Shown: in pieces, positions 1 through 7,425 of the stretch
Numbering within the stretch: the first letter of the stretch is position 1
Layout of the letters: the number at the start of each line of letters is the position of its first letter
Virus record (IMG/VR): IMGVR_UViG_3300050821_003884
Location: 16,898-80,897 of that record
Strand: one strand, 5' to 3'
DNA from: a virus
DNA: 64,000 nucleotides
The notes under the pieces: model-generated
What the model was told of the DNA's origin: nothing
Databases searched by the model: none
Seen by the model: the letters and a program-made list of their open reading frames with translations, nothing else
Program-made: the position numbers and the translations under genes

Positions 1-22
1 CGTCCCATTCCATTTTTTCCAT
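1..22 (-). CDS. Partial CDS, 5' end only (runs off left edge)
   Basis: An ATG at 22-20 starts six nucleotides after the stop of the recombinase gene, with a GGAGG-type ribosome site lying inside the end of that gene. Only seven codons are visible, starting Met-Glu-Lys-Met-Glu-Trp-Asp. It would continue the - strand operon to the left. Nothing can be said about its function. Confidence 0.35.
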
Positions 23-25
23 TGC

Positions 26-688
26 CTATACCGCCTCCATGCGGCGGATGATTTTCGCGACCGTGGTGCCGCGCCACGGCAAACCGGAGCGGCTCTTGTA
101 GCCGCAGGCATTCAGGTCTTCTGCGATCTTCTTGGGAGTGGCTCCAGTCCCACGCCATTCACGAATCTGTTCCAGCGTGCTGGCCTCGGACGGCTTCTCT
201 CCAAAAGCGTGACGACCTTCAGCCTTGCCGTGTTTTAATTTCTTGCGCCCTCGGGCGGCACGCAGCTTCTGCACGATCATGACGCGGTCATACTCGGCGA
301 TTGCGCCCATGATCTGGCGCATCAGCTTGCGGCTGGGATCGTCGCTGCACAGGTCCGGCTCATACACTGAGATCAGCGTAAAGCCGCGCTTGCGCAGGTC
401 GGCGATGATGGTTTCCTGCACCATCAGGTCACGCGCCAGACGGTCAAGTTTCTCGATCAGGATGGTCTTGATGCCATTCTCTTCCAGAGCCGCCAGCAGG
501 GATGCCAGCGCAGGACGGTCATCCAGTTCCTTAGTGCCGGATATGGCCTCTTCGCGAAACACCTCGGCAATCTCAAAGGCGTTGTCCGCAGCGTACTTCT
601 CACAGGCGAGTATCTGGCGATCAAATCCATCGCCTTCCACCTGTGCGCGTCCAGATACGCGTAAATATGCAAATGCTTTTACTACCAC
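26..688 (-). CDS. Serine recombinase (resolvase/invertase family)
   Basis: The 220-aa protein opens with the resolvase signature AYLRVSGRAQ, giving candidate nucleophile Ser12 and Arg10. It keeps the catalytic-domain motif LDRLARD at residues 81-87. The last 40 residues (TGATPKKIAEDLNACGY...) look like the helix-turn-helix that binds crossover DNA. The length suits a small resolvase or invertase rather than a large serine integrase. By family it cuts and rejoins DNA through a phosphoserine intermediate; dimer resolution or integration of this replicon is inferred. The start is GTG at 688 behind GGGAGGGG. It is the last complete gene of the leftward operon after the antitoxin and toxin genes. 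No attachment site was recognised next to it. Confidence 0.85.
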   Translation of the reverse strand: MVVKAFAYLRVSGRAQVEGDGFDRQILACEKYAADNAFEIAEVFREEAISGTKELDDRPALASLLAALEENGIKTILIEKLDRLARDLMVQETIIADLRKRGFTLISVYEPDLCSDDPSRKLMRQIMGAIAEYDRVMIVQKLRAARGRKKLKHGKAEGRHAFGEKPSEASTLEQIREWRGTGATPKKIAEDLNACGYKSRSGLPWRGTTVAKIIRRMEAV

Positions 689-719
689 TTACCCCTCCCG
701 GTAATTTAATTTACTGCTG

Positions 720-1184
720 CTACTTTCGCCGTCCGCTGACCCTGCGCCGGGGAATAGGTTTTAATCCCGGATCGCTACCGCCCAACAGAGCCAACCTGCG
801 TGACGCCTCCCACTCGATTAAGGTCTTTAGAGCCTTACGCACCAAGGCGCTCTTTTCCTGAATACCGGTGTACTCCTGCGCCTGCTTAATTAGTTTGTCG
901 TCTAATGTCAGTGTCGTTCGCATGTCTCCTCCTGTAAGGTCGTCCTCTGACATCTCTTTCACCATTTCGGAAGTAATGGTCCGACCCGTGGCCTTCATGA
1001 CAAGGAAGCCGTACTTGTCCCGTTTCAGTCTGGACGACGCGCTCAGCGGCGGCTCTGGTGCCTGTTCGGCCTTGCGGATCAGCTCGCTGACGGCGCTGCC
1101 CAGCTTGATACCCTTGGCGTCGGCGTAATATGACGCGATCTTCAGGGCGTCGTTGTCGATATGGAGATTCGTTCGTGTTCTCAT
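720..1184 (-). CDS. Fused double antitoxin-like protein (VapB module at C-terminus)
   Basis: One uninterrupted frame joins two small modules. Residues 1-87 resemble a ribbon-helix-helix antitoxin of unknown partner (MRTRTNLHIDNDALKIA...). From Met88 the sequence MRTTLTLDDKLIKQAQ is a second, complete VapB-type antitoxin closely like the 1581-1793 gene, ending LALLGGSDPGLKPIPRRR. The inner Met88 (position 923) has its own GGAGGAG ribosome site, so both a 154-aa fusion and a 67-aa VapB could be made. Start 1184 was chosen over an upstream in-frame start because GGGAGGG lies just before it. No separate toxin for this second VapB is adjacent; it may neutralise the same VapC or protect against a host toxin. 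Confidence 0.7.
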   Translation of the reverse strand: MRTRTNLHIDNDALKIASYYADAKGIKLGSAVSELIRKAEQAPEPPLSASSRLKRDKYGFLVMKATGRTITSEMVKEMSEDDLTGGDMRTTLTLDDKLIKQAQEYTGIQEKSALVRKALKTLIEWEASRRLALLGGSDPGLKPIPRRRVSGRRK

Positions 1185-1215
1185 ATGTATATTCCCTCCC
1201 GGTAGACGTTCTTTC

Positions 1216-1584
1216 TTATTTCCAAGCAACATGAATGGCAAGCGACTCGGCGATACTGCGCAGAGCCTTGTCTCTAGTCCATAGCTGAGTGGACGGGTTA
1301 ATAAGAACGGCGGCAATCAAGTGGGCATCTGTCCAGCCGATGCCCCGGTTGTAAAGCTTCAGGTCTTCGATTAAGCGCCGGATTTCGCTCGATGTTGCCG
1401 GATAAATCTGCGGTAGACCGTCGAGGCGGGAGATGGTTGTTAATCTTGCTGGCAACGGGCCTAATGCCAATTCGCCAATCACGAATGGATGCATCGTAAT
1501 CTCGTCGGCATCAAGTCGCCGCTGCAACTCCAAATCACCGCGATTAAGGTGGTCGATCCAAATCGTTGTATCCGCGAGGATCAT
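1216..1584 (-). CDS. vapC: VapC-type PIN-domain ribonuclease toxin
   Basis: This 122-aa protein has the usual PIN length and acidic residues in the expected order: Asp5 in MILADTTIWIDHL, Glu38, Asp86 in GWTDAHLIAA and Asp105 in WTRDKAL. PIN toxins are Mg-dependent endoribonucleases that act on tRNA or rRNA in the cytoplasm. The ATG overlaps the stop of the upstream VapB gene by four bases, the normal coupling of an antitoxin-toxin pair. The likely role is stabilisation of the replicon or response to infection by competitors. The target RNA cannot be predicted. Confidence 0.85.
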   Translation of the reverse strand: MILADTTIWIDHLNRGDLELQRRLDADEITMHPFVIGELALGPLPARLTTISRLDGLPQIYPATSSEIRRLIEDLKLYNRGIGWTDAHLIAAVLINPSTQLWTRDKALRSIAESLAIHVAWK

Positions 1585-1793
1585 GCTCTTCGCTTACTTT
1601 CCGGTGCAAACCTGCGGCGCGGAATCTGCGGAAAATCTGGAGCTGACCCGCCAAGCAGCGCTAGACGGCGTGCGCTTTCGCGTTCGATAAGCGCTTTCAA
1701 TCCGGCGTTGACCAGTGCTGTTGGCTTGGTCAGTCCCGTCAATTCCTGCGCAGTGTTTAAAAGTTCGTCATCCAGCGCCAATGTTGTTCGCAT
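1581..1793 (-). CDS. vapB: VapB-type antitoxin
   Basis: This 70-aa protein begins MRTTLALDDELLNTAQ and has the family tail ALIERESARRLALLGGS, followed by a basic end that in VapB proteins binds the toxin. It should form a ribbon-helix-helix dimer that binds its own promoter and blocks VapC. The start at 1793 is preferred to an in-frame ATG at 1805 because GGGGGGAA lies directly before it. It is the first gene of the leftward toxin-antitoxin operon, behind a TATAAT-containing promoter with a dyad at 1811-1836. The fused protein at 720-1184 carries a close paralogue. Confidence 0.85.
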   Translation of the reverse strand: MRTTLALDDELLNTAQELTGLTKPTALVNAGLKALIERESARRLALLGGSAPDFPQIPRRRFAPESKRRA

Positions 1794-1810
1794 GGTTCCC
1801 CCCATGCGTT

Positions 1811-1836
1811 AATTATAGCATCACATGATGACACAA
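1811..1836 (-). promoter_or_regulatory. Promoter with dyad upstream of vapBC
   Basis: Read on the - strand there is TTGTGT, 13 nt containing the dyad CATCATGTGATG, then TATAAT. The same TTGACA-like / 13 nt / TATAAT-like spacing recurs at four other starts in the left arm. The dyad is the probable operator, presumably for VapB autoregulation. The 13-nt spacing is shorter than the sigma-70 norm, so the true -35 may lie slightly further out. Confidence 0.5.
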
Positions 1837-1851
1837 TGCATGCATCGTAGA

Positions 1852-2328
1852 TCAGGGGTATATTACCGTTTGGGCATAAGGCTCGCGGTAGATTTCATGC
1901 CGCGTCTTTGGGTTGTCGAGCACGGTGTTGCCCTGATAGCGGATCGCCTTCTCCGCCACTTCCAGCGGGAACTCGACGCCAAGGTAGGCCAGCCCCGTTT
2001 CTTGCCAAGTGTTGTCGATTAAATTTCCAACGCCGTCGAGGTTCCACGCGTGATGAATCGGAAGAAACGCGCAGCCATCGGCCACTGCGTAGCCTTCCAC
2101 AAATCTGTATTTGCCTGTTCTGGCCAGCTTCAGCGCGTTAGAGAAGCAGCCTCTTGGGATGCCGCGCCGCATACGCTTCGGCAGGGGCCTCGGTTCGTAC
2201 CATGTGCCATGCAGCAACAGGAACTCCCCGATCCCCGCATAGGTGTACCCCTCCGGCATCTGCCCGCGAGTAACTCTGCCAAGTAACGTTAGCCAGTCTG
2301 TAATAGCTTTCTGTGCATCTGAATTCAT
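1852..2328 (-). CDS. Conserved phage protein of unknown function
   Basis: This 158-aa soluble protein has several motif-like stretches: GCFSNALKLA, YRFVEGYAVADG, HHAWN, NLIDNTW and AYLGVEFPL. The spaced Cys, His and Asn/Asp residues suggest a small enzyme fold with a Cys-His pair, but no family name can be assigned. It has no signal peptide or membrane segment. It sits between the toxin-antitoxin block and a zinc-ribbon gene. Confidence 0.65.
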   Translation of the reverse strand: MNSDAQKAITDWLTLLGRVTRGQMPEGYTYAGIGEFLLLHGTWYEPRPLPKRMRRGIPRGCFSNALKLARTGKYRFVEGYAVADGCAFLPIHHAWNLDGVGNLIDNTWQETGLAYLGVEFPLEVAEKAIRYQGNTVLDNPKTRHEIYREPYAQTVIYP

Positions 2329-2420
2329 AGTTATAATTGTTCTCGCGGGGTGTTATCCTTCCGTCCCCCAGATTGAAGTGAGTAGTACCTCGGGCACCCC
2401 GCCACTTATCTATCCAGTTT

Positions 2421-2648
2421 TTAAAGGTCGTCGCCAATCAGGGTGATGATTCTCGGCCTGCCGCCTTTGCGGGGGCGCGGCAGCTTGATCTCATCGACGT
2501 GCGACGGCTGCTTCTTGCCGTTCCACGCCCGCGACCTGCACTTCTTGTTCTGGCAGTTCTGCGGCGGTGTCTTGCCGATGGAAACCCATTTATGGTGGCA
2601 CTTGTTGCAGGTGCATTCATTAGCGGCGATAGTGATACTGCGAATCAT
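2421..2648 (-). CDS. Small zinc-ribbon protein
   Basis: This 75-aa basic protein has paired cysteines CTCNKC and CQNKKC flanking a Trp (HHKWVSIG) and ending in RSRAWN. The same Cys-pair / Trp / Cys-pair / Trp layout occurs at 4785-5219, 29012-29518 and 37093-37278, so it is one of a family of small zinc ribbons on this genome. DNA or RNA binding is likely but inferred. Its stop region overlaps nothing, and its start overlaps the stop of the 2645-3133 gene (ATGA coupling). Confidence 0.7.
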   Translation of the reverse strand: MIRSITIAANECTCNKCHHKWVSIGKTPPQNCQNKKCRSRAWNGKKQPSHVDEIKLPRPRKGGRPRIITLIGDDL

Positions 2649-3133
2649 TCGTTCATCCTTGCCCTTTTCTCCTCGGGTGCTTCGGCCTGACGCCCGGAGT
2701 CCCAGAGGTGATTCCAGATGCGGTTATAGAGTGATGGCTCATGCCACGCCTGAAAGACCGCCACCAGCCCTTCGTGCGACAGCCGTTCCTGATCCTGCGC
2801 CCCGCAGCCGAAAAATGCGCAACCGAAAGGCGATGTCTCCCAAATCTGGCAGCGCCGCTGCACGTAGTAAATGCAGGAGCCGTCAGGCTTGGTCGCCATG
2901 ACCAGCGTGGGGATGCGGAAGACTTCTCCATGCTTTGCGACGATGGCTCCGGGTGACGCCAGTAAATTTAATTCAGCCCACTGCAACGGGTCCGCGCCTT
3001 CCGGGATCATGCGATCCAGATCGGATGGGATGAGGAACCCCGGAAGGTACATGCAGTTCCTGCGGCAGGTGCGGCAGGAACAGCCCTCGCCGCGCTCTAC
3101 GCCGAATTCCGTTCTTGTAATCACTTCAGTCAT
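2645..3133 (-). CDS. YkgJ-like cysteine-cluster protein
   Basis: This 162-aa protein has an N-terminal cluster (GCSCRTCRRNC) and a second one (GSCIYYVQRRC, then GCAFFGC). This resembles the YkgJ/UPF0153 family, proposed to bind zinc or iron. The spacing of the second cluster (C...Y...RRCxIWExxPFGC) is the strongest match. It is coupled by ATGA overlap to its neighbours on both sides, so the 2421-3731 genes form one translational unit. The function is unknown. Confidence 0.6.
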   Translation of the reverse strand: MTEVITRTEFGVERGEGCSCRTCRRNCMYLPGFLIPSDLDRMIPEGADPLQWAELNLLASPGAIVAKHGEVFRIPTLVMATKPDGSCIYYVQRRCQIWETSPFGCAFFGCGAQDQERLSHEGLVAVFQAWHEPSLYNRIWNHLWDSGRQAEAPEEKRARMNE

Positions 3134-3525
3134 TGACCGTCCTGTATCTTTTCCTGACGCACAAAAACAAAAGGCGCGTCGAAAAGCTCCTTAATAAATG
3201 CCTCATAGTCGCCGTGGTTGAGAATCTCGTACAGCCTGCCGTTCTCCGATGCCGCCTCTAGCGATCCGCCGGTGCTCCGCAGGGCAAAGATGCAGTAATT
3301 GCGCGCACCGGGAACCTCCGCCCTATACCAGCTTTTTCGGTCCTCCGACTCAAAGGCTTTGTCGTCCTCGTAGTAGCGGAAGCGATAGGTAAGCTCGTAC
3401 TTATCGTCCGGGATCACCTCGCGCAGGCAGGCCATCCAGTCCTGCTTTTCTGTCGTCTTCAGAAACCAGACGCCGACAACCTTGTCGTCGAGCTGGATGC
3501 CGTCAAAGGTCTTCTCATCCGTCAT
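3130..3525 (-). CDS. Hypothetical protein in ATGA-coupled cluster
   Basis: This 131-aa acidic protein has no recognised family. It is rich in aromatic and charged residues (YELTYRFRYYEDDKAF, FIKELFDAPFVFVRQ), which suggests a compact beta-sheet domain. It has no signal peptide. Start and stop overlap both neighbours by four bases, which supports a real coding frame. Confidence 0.65.
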   Translation of the reverse strand: MTDEKTFDGIQLDDKVVGVWFLKTTEKQDWMACLREVIPDDKYELTYRFRYYEDDKAFESEDRKSWYRAEVPGARNYCIFALRSTGGSLEAASENGRLYEILNHGDYEAFIKELFDAPFVFVRQEKIQDGQ

Positions 3526-3731
3526 TGCGCTGTACCTCTCTGCTTGTCGCTGATGGCCATTTCAATTCCGTACTCGCCGACTTCCGTTTCGCAAACCGTG
3601 AAACTCAGTCTGCGCCCATTGTCGAGAGTCAGCACCGGGTTCGTGGTACGCGGACGGTGCGACAGGCCAGTGCCGAACCATCCCCAGTCAACATCGACAA
3701 TCGTGCGACCGATTAAATCAGCTTTTCGCAT
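3522..3731 (-). CDS. Small hypothetical protein, first gene of the coupled cluster
   Basis: This 69-aa protein (MRKADLIGRTIVDVDWGWFG...) has a strand-rich pattern with LTLDNGRRLSFTVCETEVGEYG. That looks like a small beta-barrel but matches no family that I recognise. It overlaps the next gene by ATGA. It has no membrane segment or metal motif. Confidence 0.6.
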   Translation of the reverse strand: MRKADLIGRTIVDVDWGWFGTGLSHRPRTTNPVLTLDNGRRLSFTVCETEVGEYGIEMAISDKQRGTAQ

Positions 3732-3757
3732 TCAGCCAGCTCCGGCTACTTCTCTGT

Positions 3758-4363
3758 TCACTCATAACAGCTCCAAACTTCTTCTAGGTCGAGAACGAAT
3801 CCCTGTACTGGATTTATGCCCGTAAGGCTGGAAGCTGAGGACACCTCGCCAATCAGGCCAAACGCATTGTAGATGTAGCAACGTCTGTCCTTCGGATCAA
3901 TCAGCCAGCCAAGAGCCGCACCATTTTTCGCCCAGCGCTCCATCTTTTCCTGAGCCTCTTTCAGGGAGTCGCTCGGAGAACGAAGCTCGATGACGAAGTT
4001 GGGGCAGACAGGCGGGTAGCCCTTCAGAGCACCTTTGGGCAGTTGCCCCAAGCGCTCCTCTGTAACGTAAGCAGCGTCTGGGCACATACGGTCACGGCTG
4101 GCTGGGGATGCGGCGTCCGGGAAAATAAATTCCGTGCTGGAATCGAAGCAGCGCCCTCGTCTGTGTGTCTTCCACCAATTACGTAGCTGCGCGGCGATCT
4201 CTGAGTTTGCGTCGCCAGTCTCACCACCTGTTGGCGGATTCATGAAAATTTCTCCTCCTCTAATTTCGATCTGCATAGAGCTGAAGGCGCGACACAACTC
4301 GTCGTATTCCTCGTCAGTAAGTTGCGGGTCAAAGATGACCCTGTGTGCTTGTATGGTTGCCAT
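3758..4363 (-). CDS. Uma2 family PD-(D/E)XK-like protein (copy 1)
   Basis: This 201-aa protein fits the Uma2/DUF820 family in length and order. A helical N-terminus with PQLTDEEYDEL is followed by the acidic motifs CPDAAYV (Asp96) and FVIELRSPSD (Glu126), then GAALGWLIDP. These correspond to the PD-(D/E)XK nuclease-like active site. Uma2 genes are abundant in cyanobacteria and Acidobacteria and their biological role is still unclear. A second, diverged copy lies at 7655-8200. The neighbouring gene follows three bases downstream. Confidence 0.8.
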   Translation of the reverse strand: MATIQAHRVIFDPQLTDEEYDELCRAFSSMQIEIRGGEIFMNPPTGGETGDANSEIAAQLRNWWKTHRRGRCFDSSTEFIFPDAASPASRDRMCPDAAYVTEERLGQLPKGALKGYPPVCPNFVIELRSPSDSLKEAQEKMERWAKNGAALGWLIDPKDRRCYIYNAFGLIGEVSSASSLTGINPVQGFVLDLEEVWSCYE

Positions 4364-4366
4364 GAT

Positions 4367-4792
4367 TCAACTCCTTATTGGTCGTTGCACCGACTTCTCC
4401 GTGTTGGGGACGCTGGGCTTGGGGCCGATACCGTCCCAGATATTGCGGCCCTGCTCCCAGCACAGGCCCATGCGCGTGAAATACGGCACGTCTGAGAGAA
4501 AGCCGAACAGGTGGTACTGATTACTCAGGTCCACCACCTGCGACTCTCGCGGATACATTTCCACCATTTCCGTCTCCGGCCCCAGCAGCTCATTTTTAAT
4601 TCGCTGGAAGTCGCGCCAGTCGTGCTTGGCGGTACGCTCGTTGTCCCGGATGGATAGGTGGATGATGTCCGGGCCGCCCTCCTTAGGGTTGGGATACCGG
4701 CGCATGATGACGTGATACCGGTTGTTGTGAAATAAAACTCCCTGACCGTCGGGCAATTGCTCCATCTGAAACGGCGACCAGCTTCTAGGCAT
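4367..4792 (-). CDS. DUF7694-like conserved phage protein
   Basis: This 141-aa protein has a central block HLSIRDNERTAKHDWRDFQR, followed by IKNELLGPETEMVEMYPRES and NQYHLF. I recognise the block as a widespread phage protein of unknown function. The function is not known. Its start overlaps the end of the zinc-ribbon gene 4785-5219 by eight bases, so the two are probably co-translated. Confidence 0.65.
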   Translation of the reverse strand: MPRSWSPFQMEQLPDGQGVLFHNNRYHVIMRRYPNPKEGGPDIIHLSIRDNERTAKHDWRDFQRIKNELLGPETEMVEMYPRESQVVDLSNQYHLFGFLSDVPYFTRMGLCWEQGRNIWDGIGPKPSVPNTEKSVQRPIRS

Positions 4793-5219
4793 TCTGCTCC
4801 TCTGGCCCCGTCTCCTTCGTCTTTACCAGATACGTTGTGCGCCTCGGCTGGAGCGCCTTCAGCCTTGCGATCTGCTGGTCGAGGACGAACAAAAACGCCT
4901 TCTCCCTGCAAACACACTCGTTCTTCTTGTGGTCGCACGGGCCGAATCCGACAATCATGTCGTCGATGATGGTTCGCGCCTCGGTGAACACCTCCAGCAT
5001 CAGCTCGTAGCTCGGGGCGCGGGGAGCCTCTGTGCCCGTCTCGATCTGCGAAAGAAAAGGGACACTGGCATACGGCTCTGCGAAGCGGTGATCCTCGCCG
5101 TTCCAGCTTCTGATCTTGCACTTTGCGCAGCGATGGGGCTTCGCGTCAGCGTCCCACTCCCAGCCGCAGTGAACACATCTGCAATGGAAGACTGTCTTGG
5201 TTTTAAGGGTGATAGGCAT
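4785..5219 (-). CDS. Zinc-ribbon protein with C-terminal helical tail
   Basis: This 144-aa protein starts with a ribbon of the genome-wide type: CRCVHCGWEWDADAKPHRC, then AKC and RSWNGE. Later cysteines (GPCDHKKNECVC) may form a second metal site. Residues 70-140 are predicted helical. Nucleic-acid binding is plausible. The ribbon is paralogous to those at 2421, 29012 and 37093. Confidence 0.7.
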   Translation of the reverse strand: MPITLKTKTVFHCRCVHCGWEWDADAKPHRCAKCKIRSWNGEDHRFAEPYASVPFLSQIETGTEAPRAPSYELMLEVFTEARTIIDDMIVGFGPCDHKKNECVCREKAFLFVLDQQIARLKALQPRRTTYLVKTKETGPEEQNA

Positions 5220-5272
5220 GGGGAAATGCTCTCCTGAAAATTACTTTTGGTGCGTGTCTACTCCAGCCCACT

Positions 5273-5617
5273 TTAATGAGTTGGCTGCCGGTTCTCGCGG
5301 AACTTGCGATGCAGCTCGGCGATACTCCTGCGGGCTTCGGCCACAGGCAGCCTGTGACCGTACTTCCTGCGAAAGGTTTCAACGCTGCGATCAAGCAACG
5401 CATCCCAGTTGTTCGCATCGATCAGGCCCGCACAGGTCTTGCACGCCGCCCAGTCGGACTCGGAATTAATGTTCAGCTTGCTGCCGTCCGGCTTGGGTAA
5501 CTGCGACACATTAAAATCTCTTGCCGGGTAATCGGCGTAAATGGGGCTATCAGAGCAAAAGTCGCAAATCGGCCCCTCCGGCGGCTCGCTAAGGTAAACT
5601 GTCTCTCCGCTTTTCAT
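5273..5617 (-). CDS. Small CxxC/CxxC protein, paralogue of the 9256-10521 N-terminus
   Basis: This 114-aa protein has CDFC at 18-21, CKTC at 59-62 and then GLIDANNWDALLDR. The 9256-10521 protein has the same order (CDFC, CATC, EGFIEVDNWDAV) at its N-terminus, so the two share a four-cysteine zinc domain. The rest is helical and basic. It starts an operon segment directly behind an ACACC/GGTGT-type dyad at 5631-5646. Its role is unknown. Confidence 0.65.
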   Translation of the reverse strand: MKSGETVYLSEPPEGPICDFCSDSPIYADYPARDFNVSQLPKPDGSKLNINSESDWAACKTCAGLIDANNWDALLDRSVETFRRKYGHRLPVAEARRSIAELHRKFRENRQPTH

Positions 5618-5623
5618 TCTGCT

Positions 5624-5971
5624 CTATTCTACCACCGTGGTGTCAACTGCAACCTCGTGTGTCGTTCCATCCGGTATGGGTGGACGGCCAGCCACGGCGC
5701 GAAGCAGCCCCTCCTGTACGTTGCGGCGAACATCGAGGACAGCTTGAAGCGCGACAAGGGAAGTGCGCAGCGAGGCTCGCTCAGTCTCGGTGATGGCCGT
5801 CCCTCGCGCCACCTCCAGCAGGATTATGCGATGCTCATTTAAAAAATCTGCCGCAGCGTTGGCCAGCGCAGCGGTCGCTTCCTCGAACAGCTTTACATGT
5901 GCGTTGACGCGCTCGACGCCTTCTGGGGTCTGCAAGCCTTGGGGTGTGAGGTCAATCTCCTCGATTTCCAT
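5624..5971 (-). CDS. Helical hypothetical protein
   Basis: This 115-aa protein is almost entirely alpha-helical, with Ala- and Leu-rich heptad-like stretches from about 20 to 95 (VKLFEEATAALANAAADFLN). It may be a small coiled-coil or structural phage protein. The last codons overlap the dyad promoter that drives the next gene. No family was recognised. Confidence 0.55.
   Translation of the reverse strand: MEIEEIDLTPQGLQTPEGVERVNAHVKLFEEATAALANAAADFLNEHRIILLEVARGTAITETERASLRTSLVALQAVLDVRRNVQEGLLRAVAGRPPIPDGTTHEVAVDTTVVE
5628..5650 (-). promoter_or_regulatory. Dyad promoter inside the end of the 5624 gene
   Basis: On the - strand, TTGACACCACGGTGG is followed by TAGAAT, just before the 5273-5617 gene. 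The ACACC/GGTGG dyad matches the operator seen at 9218, 15620, 18505 and 20264, but here the TAGAAT is only nine bases from TTGACA. The upstream TTGCAG could serve as the -35. Confidence 0.4.
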
Positions 5972-6153
5972 TAGTAGTCCTCCGGTTCAATCGGTTCGTC
6001 TACATCCGCTTGGGTGTAGTGCGTGAATATTACTGGGCGGTAGCGTGCCAGCTTCTCGGCCTTGCACTTGGCGCAGACGCGGCAGAGCGGGATGCCTCTG
6101 CCGTCTTGCTCCCACCAGCTCTCCAGCCCAGAGCCACAGGAACAGGGGCGCAT
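5971..6153 (-). CDS. Small cysteine-rich protein
   Basis: This 60-aa protein starts MRPCSCGSGLESWWEQDG and continues PLCRVCAKCKAEKL, which looks like a one-zinc finger with an SEC-C-like CSCGSG opening. The ATG at 6153 shares its A with the stop of the upstream gene (TAATG) behind GGAGAT. This decides the start against a longer frame reading through the neighbour. The C-terminus is acidic. Confidence 0.6.
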   Translation of the reverse strand: MRPCSCGSGLESWWEQDGRGIPLCRVCAKCKAEKLARYRPVIFTHYTQADVDEPIEPEDY

Positions 6154-6635
6154 TAGCTTATCTCCTGCGGCGTCTTCCATGCCTGCTGGTTGCGGATTTC
6201 TAAAACCTGCTGAATGGATAGCTTGTCGATATCCCAGCCCTTGGCCTTGCAGTACTGCGCCACGAACTCGCCGCGCATGCGGAGGATGGTGTGCTGTTCC
6301 TGTGTACCGCCTGCGACGGTGACTCCACCGGGCAGTGCGATTTCTGGTACGTGGTTGGCCAGCGCATAGCGGGGCGTGAAGAAGTCTTCCAGCTTTCCGG
6401 TGTCGCGGTTGATGTGCTTGCGGATGCCGTAAATGTCGTGCGATAAGTCCTGCAAGGGGCCTTCCAGCATGCTCTTGAAGTCGAGCGCACAGGCGTTGGC
6501 GTGGCACGCCATAAGGTCCATTACCAGCGTGCGCTTGTCGTCAGGGTAGTGCGTGAACGCGGCCAGTGCGCGGTCAGCGACCTGCACAAGCAAGTCGAAT
6601 TCCGGCTTGGAAATTTCCCAGTTGGTGATCGTCAT
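6153..6635 (-). CDS. DUF6874-like phage protein
   Basis: This 160-aa protein has a core resembling a phage family of unknown function: LVMDLMACHANACALDFKS, LSHDIYGIRKHINRDTGKL and FFTPRYA. I recall this pattern as DUF6874, without being able to check. It is helical and soluble. The start at 6635 follows GGAGGAAATTTAAA. An upstream in-frame ATG lacks a ribosome site. Confidence 0.6.
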   Translation of the reverse strand: MTITNWEISKPEFDLLVQVADRALAAFTHYPDDKRTLVMDLMACHANACALDFKSMLEGPLQDLSHDIYGIRKHINRDTGKLEDFFTPRYALANHVPEIALPGGVTVAGGTQEQHTILRMRGEFVAQYCKAKGWDIDKLSIQQVLEIRNQQAWKTPQEIS

Positions 6636-6874
6636 TTTAAATTTCCTCCAGTCAGGGCGCTGATACATGCCTCAGAGGGCCAGCGGTTGATGTCGCTGCG
6701 GCAGTCGCCGCTGTAGCCCGGTGGATGAGCGCCGTCGCAGCAGCCGCAATCTTCCCAGTCGTCGGGCGGATTTTCGGCGTAGGTAGGGTTCGGTGCCAGC
6801 TCCCATGCCTTGGGGTCTACATAGAAACCCTTCGACTGGGCAACAGGCTGGTTATTGCTGGGTTGGGTCGTCAT
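6632..6874 (-). CDS. Small Cys-rich hypothetical protein
   Basis: This 80-aa protein begins MTTQPSNNQPVAQ and carries DDWEDCGCCDGAHPPGYSGDC near the C-terminus, a probable metal or disulphide cluster. The ATG at 6874 has GTAGGAG nine bases upstream. An alternative GTG at 6970 would add 32 residues and overlap the upstream stop, but it has a weak ribosome site. The end overlaps the next start by four bases. Confidence 0.5.
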   Translation of the reverse strand: MTTQPSNNQPVAQSKGFYVDPKAWELAPNPTYAENPPDDWEDCGCCDGAHPPGYSGDCRSDINRWPSEACISALTGGNLK

Positions 6875-6966
6875 GTCATTACTCCTACTGAGAAAGGCGA
6901 GGATACTCTCAACAAAGGTCAGCATCGTTTCCCTCACGCAAATCGGTTTACCTGCGGTTGCGGCGT

Positions 6967-7386
6967 TCACTTCTTACTGCTCCTGTAGGCGTCGATCAGC
7001 TCCTGAATCTGGCCGTCCGCTGCGGACAGCAGGCTCTGAGCCTGATCTTTCACGACATTGCTACCGCTCTGGAAGGCCCATTGCTGAACAAAAAGGTCGC
7101 CATCGTCGGTCTGCATTGTTAAGGCAACCGCCTGAATACTGGAAGAGTCCTTGGCAAGGGCATCGCTCAGCGTGACCACGTGCAGCCTCCAGCGGGTGCC
7201 CGTGGACGCGGATTCGTAGCGCGGACTGCGGGCAATATCATCGCGCAGGGCGGAGCAAAAACGTCCGCCGACAAAGTCGTCGGCTTCGTTGGTGCAGGTG
7301 ACTTCGATAGGCTGCTTGTTGGGCTGTGCATGGCACAGGCTGGCGGTGAAAACTAAGGCAGAGAGTATTACAGTAGTAAGTTTCAT
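6967..7386 (-). CDS. Exported hypothetical protein
   Basis: This 139-aa protein has a clear Sec signal peptide, MKLTTVILSALVFTASLCHA, with cleavage likely after Ala20. The mature part is small and polar with two cysteines (VTCTNEADDFVGGRFCSAL) that could form a disulphide. It is one of three exported proteins in the left arm; the periplasm or envelope is its probable place. No family was recognised. The start follows a GGGAGGGG leader. Confidence 0.6.
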   Translation of the reverse strand: MKLTTVILSALVFTASLCHAQPNKQPIEVTCTNEADDFVGGRFCSALRDDIARSPRYESASTGTRWRLHVVTLSDALAKDSSSIQAVALTMQTDDGDLFVQQWAFQSGSNVVKDQAQSLLSAADGQIQELIDAYRSSKK

Positions 7387-7425
7387 TTCCCCTCCCGGAA
7401 ATCGGTTTATGTGTAGTTGCTGTTT

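Noticed and set aside
2138-2437. - strand frame beginning TFKNWIDKWRGARGTTHFN
   Set aside because: The first 35 residues look protein-like, but the rest overlaps the better-supported 1852-2328 gene out of frame and the only start is a TTG without a spaced ribosome site.
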